Positions 9,533-18,880 of a stretch of DNA of 64,000 nt are shown here, piece by piece; position 1 is the first letter of the stretch; the number at the start of each line of letters is the position of its first letter. The notes beneath the pieces are model-generated. The model searched no databases. It was not told where the DNA came from and saw only the letters and a list, made by a program, of their open reading frames with translations. The stretch lies in assembly GCA_039916305.1 (NCBI GenBank), contig JBDSLR010000015.1, positions 62,001-126,000 on the forward strand. The letters are read 5' to 3'. The position numbers were made by a program, and so were the translations under genes. This DNA is from JACMLD01 sp039916305 (GTDB lineage Bacteria; Bacteroidota; Bacteroidia; Chitinophagales; Chitinophagaceae).

Positions 9533-10873
9533 ATGAAGGGATTAGTAGAAATGTTTTTTAATTTATTTGGAAAGCGCAATCTCTTAACAGCAAAATCAGG
9601 TGACCCTGATTTTGAAAAAGAGAAGGTCAGTTTCCTGCAGTCCATCAAGCTGGTGCATTGCAGCAATTTACAAACATGGCATAAGTTTCCCAGGTATCAG
9701 CAGTGTGATGCAATTACGTACTATGATTACTTTATAGGGCAACAGCAGCTAAAGAAACTGGAATCGGCCTATTCACATGTAATTGGGGCTTATAATAAAC
9801 TGGCTCAACTTGATACCGGCGAAGTAAAGGTTTACAAAACGTTTACTGTAGAAGTAGCTCCTTCACTTTTCCATACAATAAGGGGAATCAGTCTTGCAAT
9901 GCCTGCGTTTGAAGAAACTGTTGTTACAGTAAATGAGGGAGAATGGCAGGCCGGAAAACTTATTGTGAAGGCGAAATGGTCAAAGAAGTCTGTACAGGTT
10001 ACTTACGCATGCCCGTCTCATATTCAAAACGCTGAAGAAATAGCAGTCACCAGGAAAAAAATTTCTGAACTTACTGCAGACGAACAAGCGGCCTTTCATG
10101 AAATTAAAAAAAGTCGGTTTTCGCAGCCGGTACTTTTTATTTCCCACCGGTGGGAAACAAAGAATCATCCCGACCCTGACTGCAATCAGCTTGAAAAACT
10201 CCGCCTCCTGGAAGATTGCTTTATAATTTATGACTACTGCTCGTTTCCCCAGGAACCTTTAAATATTGATGAGGCGAGTAAGCTCCAGTGTATTCTAAAG
10301 TATATGGGCAAGCTTATCGAAAATGTAGTTATTCTTCATTCTGCAGATTATACTAACAGGGGCTGGTGTATCTACGAGTACATTGCATCGTCTTTCCTTT
10401 CTTCTGTAGTGTGCGATGAGATACAGGAGCCAGCGTTTGTTGCACTCCGGGACTGGGTATCAACCAGGGTGCCTTTTCCAACAAATTTATTTCGTGACTC
10501 CTGGGAGTCACAGCAACAGAATTATATCAATGATTCAATACTCTCAAACGTAAATAAAATTCTGCCGTTGTTTAAAAACTCGGCGTTCAGTAAGGAAGAA
10601 GACAGAAAGCTTGTGCGTATGCTATTGCTGGAATTACTCAACGCCAAACTGCCTGCCAGGAAAGAGCACCAGCAATACCTGGGCGAGTGGAAAACAAGCC
10701 GGTGGACAAGGGATGAACTTAGCGGGGCATTTGAAAATGAACTCACATGGGACAGGGAGATTTCGCTGTCCAGGCCAAGTTTTGACATGCATGTGCCTGC
10801 AACAATAGCAGAAGCAGTACAGTTGCGGTATAGTATAAAGCGGGATACTACTTTTAAGACAACATTATTTTGA
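9533..10873 (+). CDS. Protein with a divergent TIR-like central domain
   Basis: This 446-residue soluble protein has no signal peptide or membrane helix. Residues about 196-300 look TIR-like. A first strand with FISHRWE (S204, H205, W207, E208) replaces the usual FISY, followed by HPDPDCNQLEKL. Then come IIYDYCSFPQEP (D234, C236, Q240), VVILHSADYTNRGWCIYEY, and W278, C279 and E282. The W-C-x-x-E arrangement corresponds to the TIR helix bearing the catalytic glutamate of NADase TIRs. The N-terminal 190 residues (containing VEVAPSLFHTIRGISLAMP) and the C-terminal 130 residues match no family I recognise. The TIR-NTPase-TIR gene follows after 458 bases in the same direction. An immune or NAD-cleaving role is inference. 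A heterokaryon-type or unrelated Rossmann-like fold is the main alternative. Confidence 0.6.
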   Translation: MKGLVEMFFNLFGKRNLLTAKSGDPDFEKEKVSFLQSIKLVHCSNLQTWHKFPRYQQCDAITYYDYFIGQQQLKKLESAYSHVIGAYNKLAQLDTGEVKVYKTFTVEVAPSLFHTIRGISLAMPAFEETVVTVNEGEWQAGKLIVKAKWSKKSVQVTYACPSHIQNAEEIAVTRKKISELTADEQAAFHEIKKSRFSQPVLFISHRWETKNHPDPDCNQLEKLRLLEDCFIIYDYCSFPQEPLNIDEASKLQCILKYMGKLIENVVILHSADYTNRGWCIYEYIASSFLSSVVCDEIQEPAFVALRDWVSTRVPFPTNLFRDSWESQQQNYINDSILSNVNKILPLFKNSAFSKEEDRKLVRMLLLELLNAKLPARKEHQQYLGEWKTSRWTRDELSGAFENELTWDREISLSRPSFDMHVPATIAEAVQLRYSIKRDTTFKTTLF

Positions 10874-11331
10874 CAGAACGATTTGAATAGCCTCCTGTAT
10901 TTTTCCTTAGGAACATTTTCTACATCAGAAACGTTCATGAGCATACCTGAATAAATAATTAATCCATGGACCGCTTTTTTCATTTCAACGACCTGTTTTA
11001 ATAGCGGCGGTTCCGGCAGCATGTATTGCTAAATTATAAGTAATACCCGCTCAATTTTTAGGTCTGTCGGACCACAATTGAAGGACTTAGGTACCCGCCA
11101 ACGCCAATACCCGGCCGGTAAATAAAAATTGGGAATTCGTGATGGAAGCGTTATTTTTAAAAGAGCGAATAACCCGCCCCCCTGAGACCCGGCAAATGTT
11201 TATAGTCCCTTATAAACGTCTATTTTCTAAGAACTTTTGAATACATATAATTATCAAAGGAACGCACGCGCCTGTTGAAGAATCATGTATTATTTAATTA
11301 GTCTTTCAATCAGCTAAAAAAATACCCCGCT
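10874..11331. other. Intergenic region between the two TIR genes, with an inverted repeat
   Basis: There is no convincing gene in these 458 bases. A 7-bp inverted repeat, GTTTATA-GTCCCT-TATAAAC (11198-11217), sits 115 bases before the downstream gene and could be an operator or a weak hairpin. I find no clear TAnnTTTG promoter element. A minus-strand frame from 11022 into the upstream gene reads somewhat protein-like over its first 50 residues, but cannot be assigned. Confidence 0.4.
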
Positions 11332-13299
11332 ATGGACGGAATTAATGTCTTCATATCATATTCACATCACGACAAACAATTTTTAGATGAGCTAATGAAA
11401 CATCTGGTTATTTTAAGCCGGCAAGGACTTATAAATATATGGGAAGAGGGAATGATTGAAGCGGGCCGGAACTGGAATCAGGAAATAAAAAATAAAATTA
11501 GCGAAGCAGATTTGGTTATAATGCTTATAAGTGCAGACTTTCTTGCATCAGAATATATCTATGGAGAGGAAGTTCAGGAGGCATTCAAAAAGCACGAAGA
11601 GGGACGCGCAAGAATACTTCCTGTTATTATAAGGGCTTGCAACTGGCAGGACACTCCCTTTGCGAAATTTCAAGTAGTTCCCCGGAGCGCCAGGCCTGTA
11701 AGCTCCTGGGAATCAAAAGATGAAGCATACCTTGATATCGCTCGTACAGTTCGGATTATCAGTGAACAGTTCATAAGTGAACGACAAACTATCGAGCTTC
11801 CAACAGTTACGGAAGTCGCTTTCAAAAGATATCCCCTCGAAGAAGTTTTTGTTTCTTCCGGTCCTCCAACACTCACATTTGTTGAGCCCAGGGATTTTAA
11901 ATATATCAAATTAGCGTTACTTCAACCCGGCAGAGGAATTGTAATTGAAGGGCCGTCCGGAATAGGAAAAACGACCGTCGCGCTGAGAGTGCTGGAGCAA
12001 ACAGGTAGTAAATATGAATTGTTAAGCGCAAGGTTAGAAGATCATGTTGATAAAATTCGAAATTTTAAAAATTGGCCGGACGGGATTTTGGTGATCGATG
12101 ATTTTCACCGGCTTGAATTCGGATTGAAGGAAAAAGTTGCGAATTATTTGAAATATCTCGCTGATTACGGGATAAAAGACAAAAAAATAATACTAATCGG
12201 GATACCTAATACCGGAGATACTTTAATCAGGATTTCTTTTGACCTGGCAAATAGAATTACAATTTTCAAATTGGGCAGTGTTGACGATGAAACGTTGAAC
12301 AGCTTAATTTTAAAGGGAGAAGAGGCATTAAATATTGAATTTAAACAGAAAAGTAGCATTGTCCGGGAGGCATATGGCAGCCTCTATATAGCACAGTTAT
12401 TATGCGCATATATAGCCGTTCACAACGAAATACTTCAAAGCCAGGAGAGGAAGGTGATTATCGAAACAGGAATATTGGATGTAATAGATAGAATCATTAA
12501 AGATTTGTCTCCCAAGTTTGACGATACAGTACGCTATTTTGCCTCAATTGGTGGTAAAAAAAGCCGTATCGCTATTCACCTGTTAAGTGAATTAGCAATA
12601 ACGGAAGAAGGCGTTCTCAATCTTAATCATCTTAAAGTTAAAAAGCCAGAATTCAAAGAAGAAATTGAGAAGCTTTTGAAAACTAATTTAATTGACCAGT
12701 TTTATATTGACTATCCGCAATGCGCAAGGCATTTACTTTTCGACAAAGTAATACCAGGTTTGGTTATTGACGATCCGCAATTTAAATTCTATCTCAATAA
12801 TGTGGCAATAGAAAAATTGTTTTTGGCTACAGGAAAATCGGGTATTTCAGTAAGGAGTAAAATATTTATTAGTTATAGCCGGAATGACGAAGAGTGGTTA
12901 AAAAAGTTATTGGTGCATTTGAAACATCTGGAAAGAAAGGGCCTGGTTGACTTATGGGTTGACACCCGGATCAACGCCGGAGAAAATTGGCGAAAGGAAA
13001 TACAAAATGCCCTGGATAAAACAAAAATTGCTATATTAATTCTGACACCTGATTTTTTAGCTTCTGATTTTATTATCAATAATGAACTCCCTCCGATACT
13101 TAAAGCCGCTGAACAGGACAATGTAAAAATTTATCAGTTATATGTAAGGCCATCTTCTGTAAAAAGTTTTGAAGAATTGGCACAATTTCAAATGGTCAAT
13201 GATCCCAAAAAGCCGCTGGCAAGCCTGAGCCAGGTTAAGCAGGATGAAATTTTCGTGAGACTTGCAGAGATGATTGAAAATGAATTGGATGAGGAATGA
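11332..13299 (+). CDS. TIR-NTPase-TIR protein (candidate immune effector/sensor)
   Basis: This 655-residue protein has two TIR domains flanking a P-loop NTPase. TIR 1 (about residues 4-145) shows VFISYSHHDKQF, the bacterial hallmark LINIWEEGMIEAGRNW, LISADFLASEY and the glutamate-bearing helix YGEEVQEAF. The NTPase (about 170-490) has Walker A GPSGIGKTT (207-215) and Walker B GILVIDDF (251-258). TIR 2 (about 510-655) repeats the pattern with KIFISYSRNDEEW, LVDLWVDTRINAGENW and LTPDFLASDFIINNEL. TIR domains of this sort can cleave NAD or make signalling nucleotides, and NTPase-linked TIRs occur in bacterial anti-phage proteins. The function here is inferred. There is no repeat-rich sensor C-terminus as in STAND proteins. 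The gene looks more AT-rich than most neighbours, which fits acquisition by transfer. Confidence 0.9.
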   Translation: MDGINVFISYSHHDKQFLDELMKHLVILSRQGLINIWEEGMIEAGRNWNQEIKNKISEADLVIMLISADFLASEYIYGEEVQEAFKKHEEGRARILPVIIRACNWQDTPFAKFQVVPRSARPVSSWESKDEAYLDIARTVRIISEQFISERQTIELPTVTEVAFKRYPLEEVFVSSGPPTLTFVEPRDFKYIKLALLQPGRGIVIEGPSGIGKTTVALRVLEQTGSKYELLSARLEDHVDKIRNFKNWPDGILVIDDFHRLEFGLKEKVANYLKYLADYGIKDKKIILIGIPNTGDTLIRISFDLANRITIFKLGSVDDETLNSLILKGEEALNIEFKQKSSIVREAYGSLYIAQLLCAYIAVHNEILQSQERKVIIETGILDVIDRIIKDLSPKFDDTVRYFASIGGKKSRIAIHLLSELAITEEGVLNLNHLKVKKPEFKEEIEKLLKTNLIDQFYIDYPQCARHLLFDKVIPGLVIDDPQFKFYLNNVAIEKLFLATGKSGISVRSKIFISYSRNDEEWLKKLLVHLKHLERKGLVDLWVDTRINAGENWRKEIQNALDKTKIAILILTPDFLASDFIINNELPPILKAAEQDNVKIYQLYVRPSSVKSFEELAQFQMVNDPKKPLASLSQVKQDEIFVRLAEMIENELDEE

Positions 13300-13494
13300 T
13301 GGAATGTAGAGTCAATGAATTAATTCCATGTTGGCGGGGTGCTATACGTTAGCTGTTCCTGCTGGGGCGCTATCAAAGAGAATTTATTCAGCTTAAATAA
13401 AGAGCAGATTTGAAATGGTATTGATACATTTTAAAAAAATTAGCTAACTTTTGTGCAGGTGCCATTTTAGAATGTATTAAACCTAATTGCAGAA

Positions 13495-14142
13495 ATGAAC
13501 AAACCATCTGGAAAACTAACACAAACCTGGTTAATTATCGTAGCTATAGTGGCCTGGCTGGGCCTTGCCATTCAGTTGTATATTATTATAAAAAACAGGG
13601 CGGTCTCCATTCCTGAAACGATTGTCCGGTACTTTAGTTATTTTACCATTCTCTCCAATATACTGGTGGCTTTATATGCTACTCATGTGTTATTAAAACC
13701 GCGTGCAGGTTTAAGAAAATATTTTTCAGGGGCCAGTACAGCAGCAGCAATTGCACTGTACATTACCGTTGTTGGCATTGCCTACAATATCCTGCTCCGC
13801 CGGTTGTGGAGTCCGCAGGGATTGGAACGGGTGGGGGATGAAATAACCCACTTGATTGTGCCGCTGTTATTCTTTTTGTACTGGTTATTTTTTGCACCCA
13901 AAGATACATTGAAATGGAAAGACAGTTTTCCATGGTTGGTATTTCCCCTGCTGTATTTTACATGGACAATGATTTTTGGGGCGTTGTCAGGATTTTATCC
14001 CTACTACTTTGTCAATGTAAATGAACTTGGGTATAGCAGAGTGTTCTTTAACAGCGTAATGTTGGTTGCCGGGTTCTTTTTGCTATCCCTTATTTTTATT
14101 AGCATCGGCAAACGAATGAAGCCCAGCTTATCCGTAACCTGA
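13495..14142 (+). CDS. Pr6Pr family membrane protein
   Basis: A 215-residue integral membrane protein with about six hydrophobic helices. Typical Pr6Pr features are VRYFSYFTILSNILVAL near residues 44-60, then YNILLRRLWSPQGLERVGDE, ITHLIVPLLFFLYWL and YFTWTMIFGALSGFYPYYFV. The family (distantly like FAR-17a/AIG1) has conserved polar residues within the membrane, and its activity in bacteria is not established. Only six bases separate it from the next gene, so the two are probably co-transcribed and may work together. Confidence 0.88.
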   Translation: MNKPSGKLTQTWLIIVAIVAWLGLAIQLYIIIKNRAVSIPETIVRYFSYFTILSNILVALYATHVLLKPRAGLRKYFSGASTAAAIALYITVVGIAYNILLRRLWSPQGLERVGDEITHLIVPLLFFLYWLFFAPKDTLKWKDSFPWLVFPLLYFTWTMIFGALSGFYPYYFVNVNELGYSRVFFNSVMLVAGFFLLSLIFISIGKRMKPSLSVT

Positions 14143-14148
14143 TCTGAT

Positions 14149-16686
14149 ATGCAAGCTGAAACCACTGAACAGTATAGCAATATTATCAGGGCTGCGGCCA
14201 AAAGGCACCAGCGCTACGCCAGTGTTATTGGTTTTATGAAAGGATTTTTTATGGCCGCCAGTTTAATTGGTCTTTTCCCGCTCTTGATTTGGCTTTCTTT
14301 TTCCATGGGCAACATGTTTGGCCCTAAGACCACGTACGCTTCTTATATATTTTTTTTGTTACTGTACGGCGCATTTTTTCTAATACCTTTTTTTTTGTGC
14401 GTGCCGGTGGCGATCTTTCTTTCGCTAAAACAAAAAAATACAGCCCGCATACTCATTTTTAGAAAATTCAATAATAACGCCTCGGGGAAAGCGCTGTCAC
14501 AAATTATCCGGTCTGGTCTTTCAAAATATGGACATACATTTACATTGGCCGACAGCAATTTTAAAATTCCCTGGTATGTGCGTATTCCGTTCATACAGGG
14601 ACAGTTAAGTTTTTTTCATTTCCGGCAAATTATCATCAATAGAAAATCCAGGCTGGCGGATTTTAAACATAAGATCAAACAGAAGACATGGCTTAATATC
14701 AACTGGCTGTTGTCGGCAGATAAGGTTTTTGCTGTTCGTTCCTCGGATGAGTTTTGGCAACAAACCGCCGGCATTTTACTGGCCACCTCGGATCTCATCC
14801 TTTTTGATGTGTCAGTTGATTCAACACATATGACCTGGGAAATGGAGCAATCCATCCAGCATAACCTGGGCCACAAAATAGTTGCTATCTGTGCTAATAA
14901 AAATAAGGCCGCGGTTGTGGCCTGGGCAGAAAAATTTAAAAATTCCTTTCAAACACCAATGCCCCTTTTTTTTTATAATGACAAGGGGCAACTATTAGAC
15001 AAAAAAGGATTTGATAATTGTGTGGTTGACAGTCTTTCGCAATCTTACCTGCGGGTAAAACTGCAAGCAATGCCCGAATGGCCAGGGCCGCTGAGGTCCG
15101 GTCGGGAGGCAGTTTTACAGCAGCCGGAAGATTTACAGCAGGTGCAATCAGCAGATTCAATTCAGGAAGTTCCGCCTGGCAGGTATGCCATCATGCGTAC
15201 GCTGAAATTATTGGTCGTCACAGTTTTCTTTATAGGCTTGATACTTTTTTTTGTAAGTCCTTACTTGTCGCCGCCATTTACTGCCAGTCATAGCCCTTTC
15301 CCCCAGCAGGCAGTTACGGCCTTTATTCAGTGCGCAAAGACGGAGTTAGACAGTAGCAGGTTAAAAAGGCTTGCAAATGATATTCACCGGAGCTGGCCAG
15401 CCAGGGCAGCAAGGTTTTCTGTGGAGCATGCGCTTGACCATTATGAGGAAGAATGCCAATCGGTTGTTTTTGCGCTGGGCGAACTGGCTGATTACTCGCA
15501 ATACCAACGCTACAAGCAACTGGTAACGGATGCTGACCCATACGTTGCTTCCATGGCAGCCCAGCTTGTTGGCTCCATGCATCATTCCAATGACAGCCTG
15601 CTTCCATTTGCCTTTCAATTATTGAGGAGCCCATGCCTTGATACCAGGTTGAATGCCATTAAAATATTAAGCTGGCTACCATTAAATGCAGCAACGACAG
15701 ATTCTATGCTTGGCATATCGGCCATTGCTCCTGTTTATGAAAAAGCGTCTAACCATAAAACTACGGTTGTCAATTTACCCGGCCGTAAAAGCGATCAAAT
15801 ATCCATTGACCCACAAAACGAAGATGATTATTACGTGCAGTTTTTTGAGCTGTTAAAAAATAGTATCGAATCGCGGCACCGCAATCAGCTGCAAACGCTA
15901 TCGGCCAGTCTGCACCTGCGGACACGAATTTTTGCATCCCTCTTGCTGGCACAATTAAATGATGGCCGTGCTGTGCCAGTCTTAATTGATGCACTTTGTA
16001 TAAAACACGAAGAGGTGCGCAATATCCTCAGCTTTGGTATACCATTTACGGTATACCCCTATGTTCCGGCCATTGATGTTTTACTGGGCGGATTGACACA
16101 GCCGGAATATAAGCCACCGGTTGATAGTTTCCTGGTAAGGTTTAATTACCCCGGCATTGCGCACTTCAGCGATAGCGTAAAGAAAAACCATGCGCTGGTA
16201 AGTCTTTTGCTTTTTGTAGTGCAGCAATACAGTTTTGATGAATCAAAGAAAGTTATAGAAAAAATACCCGAAGATGCTCCTCTGCAATTTGCCGATGCAC
16301 TGGACTCCTTGTACAGAATGAACAACGCAGGACTACAACAACGTGTAATAGCTTTTACGCGTATGCAGGGTCCACTGTTGCAACAAAACCTGTATAACTA
16401 TAAATTGTCAGTGAGACTGAAATCGGCCTGGTTGCTGGCACGTACAGGCTCCCCGGAGATTATAAAGCCCGTAGTAGACATAGCCAATATTTTCCCGTTC
16501 AAAGATTTGTTTAGCACTAAAAAACAACACCCAAATACCGCAGAAGCCCTGGATATACTTGAATTGCTGGCGGCAAACATCAAAACAGGGTACAACAGCG
16601 CAGCATTGATAACATTGCAAGAAGATGCGCAGCCTGAGTTGCACGCGGTGCTAACGACACTAATCCGGAAAGGCAGAGGCAAATGA
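14149..16686 (+). CDS. Membrane protein with TIR-like cytosolic domain and HEAT-like C-terminal region
   Basis: An 845-residue protein with no single-family match that I recognise. Two N-terminal helices (about residues 30-53 and 62-92) are followed by an alpha/beta domain (about 98-255). It starts ARILIFRKFN, continues KYGHTFTLADS and FAVRSSDEFW, and reaches TSDLILFDVSVDSTHMTWEM (W230, E231). That strand-then-W-E pattern resembles the TIR strand and catalytic-glutamate helix. A third helix spans about 352-374 (LLVVTVFFIGLILFF). The rest (about 385-840) is alpha-helical repeat-like sequence with HEAT character, for example ASMAAQLVGSMHHSNDSLLP and TRLNAIKILSWLPL. It follows the Pr6Pr gene by six bases. 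A membrane-bound signalling role is inference; the TIR assignment is tentative. Confidence 0.65.
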   Translation: MQAETTEQYSNIIRAAAKRHQRYASVIGFMKGFFMAASLIGLFPLLIWLSFSMGNMFGPKTTYASYIFFLLLYGAFFLIPFFLCVPVAIFLSLKQKNTARILIFRKFNNNASGKALSQIIRSGLSKYGHTFTLADSNFKIPWYVRIPFIQGQLSFFHFRQIIINRKSRLADFKHKIKQKTWLNINWLLSADKVFAVRSSDEFWQQTAGILLATSDLILFDVSVDSTHMTWEMEQSIQHNLGHKIVAICANKNKAAVVAWAEKFKNSFQTPMPLFFYNDKGQLLDKKGFDNCVVDSLSQSYLRVKLQAMPEWPGPLRSGREAVLQQPEDLQQVQSADSIQEVPPGRYAIMRTLKLLVVTVFFIGLILFFVSPYLSPPFTASHSPFPQQAVTAFIQCAKTELDSSRLKRLANDIHRSWPARAARFSVEHALDHYEEECQSVVFALGELADYSQYQRYKQLVTDADPYVASMAAQLVGSMHHSNDSLLPFAFQLLRSPCLDTRLNAIKILSWLPLNAATTDSMLGISAIAPVYEKASNHKTTVVNLPGRKSDQISIDPQNEDDYYVQFFELLKNSIESRHRNQLQTLSASLHLRTRIFASLLLAQLNDGRAVPVLIDALCIKHEEVRNILSFGIPFTVYPYVPAIDVLLGGLTQPEYKPPVDSFLVRFNYPGIAHFSDSVKKNHALVSLLLFVVQQYSFDESKKVIEKIPEDAPLQFADALDSLYRMNNAGLQQRVIAFTRMQGPLLQQNLYNYKLSVRLKSAWLLARTGSPEIIKPVVDIANIFPFKDLFSTKKQHPNTAEALDILELLAANIKTGYNSAALITLQEDAQPELHAVLTTLIRKGRGK

Positions 16687-17110
16687 CGGATCCGTAAGCC
16701 TGGGCCAGGTAATACTGTGTTTCAGCCATTAAGATAATTGGGTATCCCTGTATTTATGAATTACGGCATTGTCCGGAAAGGATTATTTTTAAAACGAAGC
16801 GTAATACCAGCCGGCGGGCTGGCAAATGTCGTAATTGCTTACATAATAAGAGCGTCGCACAATATGAGACACTAAACTTGCATCAGAAAATTGTAGTTTT
16901 TACCACAGCGGCGGATGGGCTTCAACCTATGGCTGCAACGTTACGGGCTGGTTTGCGTGCGGCAACGGCGTTTTTATTTCAATTCAGGATCAGCGTCTGG
17001 CATGACCCAGCAACAAATCACTTAACTTAGGCAATGAAAGGCAGTATTTGCACTTGCTGACCTTCTGATCTTGACAATGTTTTATTGCTGACATGCTAAA
17101 TTTATAGTTA
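16687..17110. other. Intergenic region without a supported gene
   Basis: These 424 bases hold no convincing coding frame. A short GC-rich hairpin, CCAGCC-GGCG-GGCTGG (16808-16823), has no T-run after it, so it is not a clear terminator. I see no recognisable promoter. Confidence 0.4.
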
Positions 17111-18199
17111 ATGGAAAAAATTGTCAAAAAAGTGCCAGGTACGGCATCAGATGACTTGAACGAAGACCTGGAAAATTATTTTTCCAATACTATTATTCCG
17201 CAATTGTTTGTTGATGCCAACCTTATACTAAGGAAATTTACGCCCCCGGCTATGAAACAGTTCACATTGACCCATAATGATGTGAACAGAAATATCCGTG
17301 ATGTATCAGATAATATCCGGTATCCAACCTTAATTGAAAATATTACAGAAGTAATTGCCACAGGTGAAATACTGGAAAAGGAGGTTCAAACAACGGACAA
17401 AAGATGGTTCCAGATGAACATTTTACCCTATGTTGTCAGAAAGGAGAATAAAACCAATGGTGTAATTATAACGTTTGTAGATATAACAAAGCGGATCGCT
17501 ATCTTAAACGAACTGGAACATTTAAATGCCGAACATGACACCATGCTTTATACCTTGTCTCACGACATCAGGCAACCGCTTTCAACCATTATATTACTTG
17601 CCGACGAGTTAATGGAGGCTTATAACAATAAGGATAGAGAACAATTTACAACATGGGTTGAAACGCTTAAAAGGGCTACTAAAAATATGAAAACATTGTT
17701 GGAAGACTTTACCGATCATATCAACGTAGAATCGGTAATATCCAATGAAGAGCAGCGATTGAATATTGAGGACATATTCAATGATGTAATACTTGCATTA
17801 AGAAATGAGATCTATAACAACAAAATTGAAATAACAACGGCATTCAATACATCGGAAATAATGTTTTCAAGAAAAAATCTGAGGAGCATTGTGTTTAACC
17901 TGTTGAACAATGCCATTAAGTACAGAAAAAAGGATGAGGGCTTAAAAATAATGATAGTTACAGAAAAACAGCCGGGGTATGTTCTTCTTTCCATCAGGGA
18001 CAATGGCGTAGGTATGGACCAAAAATACCACAAAACAATTTTTGATAAATTCTCAAGAATAAATAGTCATATTGAAGGCACGGGTATGGGCTTGTATATT
18101 ATCAACAGGATGCTGACAGACAAAGAAGGCAGGATTGAAGTGGAAAGTGTTATGGGTGAAGGATCCACTTTTAATGTTTACTTTAAAAATGACTACTAA
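17111..18199 (+). CDS. PAS-containing cytoplasmic sensor histidine kinase
   Basis: A 362-residue kinase without membrane helices. The N-terminal PAS-like domain (about 20-125) resembles those of CheB/CheR-type fusion proteins, with QLFVDANLILRKFTPPAMKQ, DISDNIRYPTLIENI-like sequence and RWFQMNILPY. A short coiled coil leads to the HisKA domain, with H151 in LYTLSHDIRQPLSTI. The ATPase core shows NLLNNAIKYRKKDEG, SIRDNGVGMD and GTGMGLYIINRML. The orthodox HisKA type differs from the NarL-type kinase earlier in the window. No response regulator is next to it, so the partner is unknown. Confidence 0.93.
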   Translation: MEKIVKKVPGTASDDLNEDLENYFSNTIIPQLFVDANLILRKFTPPAMKQFTLTHNDVNRNIRDVSDNIRYPTLIENITEVIATGEILEKEVQTTDKRWFQMNILPYVVRKENKTNGVIITFVDITKRIAILNELEHLNAEHDTMLYTLSHDIRQPLSTIILLADELMEAYNNKDREQFTTWVETLKRATKNMKTLLEDFTDHINVESVISNEEQRLNIEDIFNDVILALRNEIYNNKIEITTAFNTSEIMFSRKNLRSIVFNLLNNAIKYRKKDEGLKIMIVTEKQPGYVLLSIRDNGVGMDQKYHKTIFDKFSRINSHIEGTGMGLYIINRMLTDKEGRIEVESVMGEGSTFNVYFKNDY

Positions 18200-18331
18200 G
18201 AGTGCACCCAAACATAAGTATTGCTGCTGGTCCGGCGTGAGGACGCCATATCCATTTTTGCTAAAGTTTGCTGGGTGGTTTCATTTATACGGTATAAAGC
18301 ATGATGACCAGTGGATAGAAAAAATGCATGA

Positions 18332-18880
18332 ATGAGTAAAAAACCTTTTTTTATTTTAGCTGCAGCCTGTTGTTGGTTGGTACATGACTTGTATGCGCAA
18401 AAAAAATCATCTGTCTTTGATCAGTACATGCAGGCGCAGGCTGATATATACGGCTTTAATGGCAATGTCCTGGTTGCGCAAAATGGCAAAGTTCTTTACA
18501 AAAAATCATTTGGTTATGCTGATTATAATACCAAAATTACACTAGACAGTAACAGTGTTTTTGATTGCGGCTCCATTGCAAAAGAAATTTACAGCAATGG
18601 GTATTCTTTTGTTGAAGGATAAAGGCCTGATCTCCTATTCAGATACCCTTTGTAAATTTTTCCCAGAGCTTTCTTATTATTCTGTAACTATTCAGCAATT
18701 GCTTACGCATACTTCAGGGATGCCGGATGGATTTGCCCTTTTGTCGAAACATTTTGACCACAGTAAGGTGAACCGAAATGTAATTGTCAATTGAAAATGT
18801 CATCAGCTGGTAATGGGCGGACCTGATGCTGTGGGCGTTTTGTATTTTGATCACCGGGTATGTTTATAGTGACGTACAGG
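18332..18880 (+). pseudogene. Beta-lactamase-family serine hydrolase, frameshifted and decayed
   Basis: The first frame begins with a signal peptide (MSKKPFFILAAACCWLVHDL) and a typical N-terminus, FNGNVLVAQNGKVLYKKSFG. It reaches the SxxK nucleophile motif, CGSIAKE. One extra A at about 18590 shifts the frame. In the next frame the protein resumes as FTAMGILLLKDKGLISYSDT and QQLLTHTSGMPDGF. It breaks again at 18794; weak matches such as GPDAVGVLYFD follow to about 18880. The C-terminal two thirds with the YxN and HxG motifs are absent. The intact family member would be a secreted class C-like esterase or peptidase of about 350 residues or more. Confidence 0.82.

Noticed and set aside
10874..11022. 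Minus-strand frame MLPEPPLLKQVVEMKKAVHG upstream of the TIR-NTPase-TIR gene
   Set aside because: It runs on through the antisense of the TIR-like gene, and only about 50 residues look protein-like. It might be a relic but cannot be assigned.
16808..16823. Hairpin CCAGCC-GGCG-GGCTGG as terminator
   Set aside because: It has no following T-run and is about 120 bases from the upstream stop codon.
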